From a virus: 48,075 bases of DNA. Shown piece by piece: positions 47,773 through 48,075 of the stretch. The notes under the pieces were generated by a model. That model saw nothing but the letters and a program-made list of their open reading frames with translations, did not search any database and was not told where the DNA came from. Every line of letters starts with the position of its first letter. Position 1 is the first letter of the stretch. The translations under genes were made by a program, and so were the position numbers. The DNA is taken from positions 1 through 48,075 of the IMG/VR virus record IMGVR_UViG_3300024429_000014; one strand, given 5' to 3'.

Positions 47773-47823
47773 TTAATTCAAATGAATATGCTTGTATTTG
47801 GTTTTTAGTTCTTGTTTACTCAT
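47773..47823 (-). CDS. Possible 16-residue peptide
   Basis: A strong GGAGG lies six bases before the ATG, the ATG overlaps the upstream stop and the stop is followed directly by the ribosome site of the next gene. The peptide (SKQELKTKYKHIHLN) is too short to judge. Confidence 0.45.
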   Translation of the reverse strand: MSKQELKTKYKHIHLN

Positions 47824-47966
47824 TTTTTACCTCCACGCAGTTTGTCTTTTAATTCTTCCAACTCTTGCTTGAATTCTTTCAACCGCCCGCCGAATACATA
47901 CATTGTCGATAATGCGGCTATGCACGAAACGGCGGCAAAAACCAAAGCCCAAATTTCCAGCTTCAT
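47820..47966 (-). CDS. Small membrane protein with coiled tail
   Basis: 48 residues: a membrane segment (about 5-25, IWALVFAAVSCIAALSTMYVF) and a coiled helix (GRLKEFKQELEELKDKLR). Small proteins of this layout occur in phage lysis regions, but the role is not shown. The ATG touches the stop of the gene that crosses the join. Confidence 0.7.
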   Translation of the reverse strand: MKLEIWALVFAAVSCIAALSTMYVFGGRLKEFKQELEELKDKLRGGKK

Positions 47967-48075
47967 TTATGAAATAACTCCTACTGTGTTAGTAAGCCAT
48001 TCAATGGCGTCATGTACTTCAGCAGGGGTAAGCAGGACGGCATGACTATCGCTATCGTCCGATAGCATAATTTTT
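47967..48075 (-). CDS. C-terminal part of the 73-residue gene (second copy at the join)
   Basis: Same gene as the one at 2-223, cut by the end of the window: the last 35 or so codons and the stop. The complete gene is recovered when the ends are joined. The final Ser codon is TCA here and TCG at the left end. Confidence 0.85.
   Translation of the reverse strand, partial: KIMLSDDSDSHAVLLTPAEVHDAIEWLTNTVGVIS
47971..48075. repeat. Right copy of the 105-bp terminal direct repeat
   Basis: Exact copy of bases 6-110. Closing the circle here restores one continuous gene whose stop codon abuts the ATG of the next gene (47966), as expected for tightly packed phage genes. Confidence 0.9.

Noticed and set aside
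1-48075. tRNA, CRISPR, diversity-generating retroelement, insertion sequence
   Set aside because: No tRNA-like TPsiC arm, no regularly spaced repeats, no reverse transcriptase and no transposase were seen by eye.

Overview
The window reads as one essentially complete genome of a temperate, short-tailed (podovirus-type) phage. The last 105 bases (47971-48075) repeat bases 6-110 exactly, so the sequence closes on itself; one gene runs across the join. A GpA-type terminase, a T7-type head-to-tail connector (portal), an epsilon15/gp7-type capsid protein with a Bbp16-type cement protein, a T7 gp11/gp12-type tail tube, gp13/gp14-like internal proteins and a tyrosine integrase all point the same way. 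The phage encodes a beta-barrel outer-membrane protein with a signal peptide, and lipoproteins, so the host should be Gram-negative. The type of helix-turn-helix protein and the barrel resemble those of Planctomycetota/PVC bacteria; that is only an inference. No tRNA, rRNA, CRISPR array, transposase or reverse transcriptase was seen.

Layout. Nearly all genes are on the minus strand, so the functional order is read from high to low coordinates. (1) Replication/recombination, 8.1 kb down to the join: a helix-turn-helix protein, an SbcC/Rad50-like ATPase with a zinc hook, RecT, an HD hydrolase, an MBL-fold hydrolase, a replisome-organiser-like protein, a RuvC-like resolvase and small genes. (2) Across the join, 48 down to 44.45 kb: many small overlapping genes (zinc-binding, membrane, lipoprotein) and a permuted-papain hydrolase that could be the lysin. 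(3) 43.1-44.45 kb, plus strand: four genes ending in a ribbon-helix-helix protein, facing a control region (42.3-43.1 kb) packed with promoters and inverted repeats. (4) 42.3 down to 33 kb: packaging and head genes, from a perfect consensus promoter. (5) 33 down to 13.9 kb: cement protein, glycosyltransferase, fibre-like proteins, tail tube, ejection proteins and an XhlA-like membrane protein. (6) 12.1-13.9 kb, plus strand: a cargo island with the outer-membrane barrel and two small membrane proteins. (7) 11.95 down to 8.75 kb, minus: small genes including two YopX-like proteins, then the integrase and a candidate attachment site. (8) A 0.6-kb stretch (8122-8748) without a convincing gene.

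Most unusual points. At least five genes appear to be leaderless: a good -35/-10 pair is followed by ATG only 6-10 nt after the -10 box. The tail nozzle (gp12-type) gene is split in two, with a fibre gene and a plus-strand gene between the halves and another plus-strand gene after the second half. Two very different fibre-like proteins carry Sec signal peptides. The gp11-like adaptor appears to start at an ATC (or ATT) codon. The capsid gene has a structured leader with three copies of GGGTAGCT. All functions are read from sequence only; none was confirmed by a database search.
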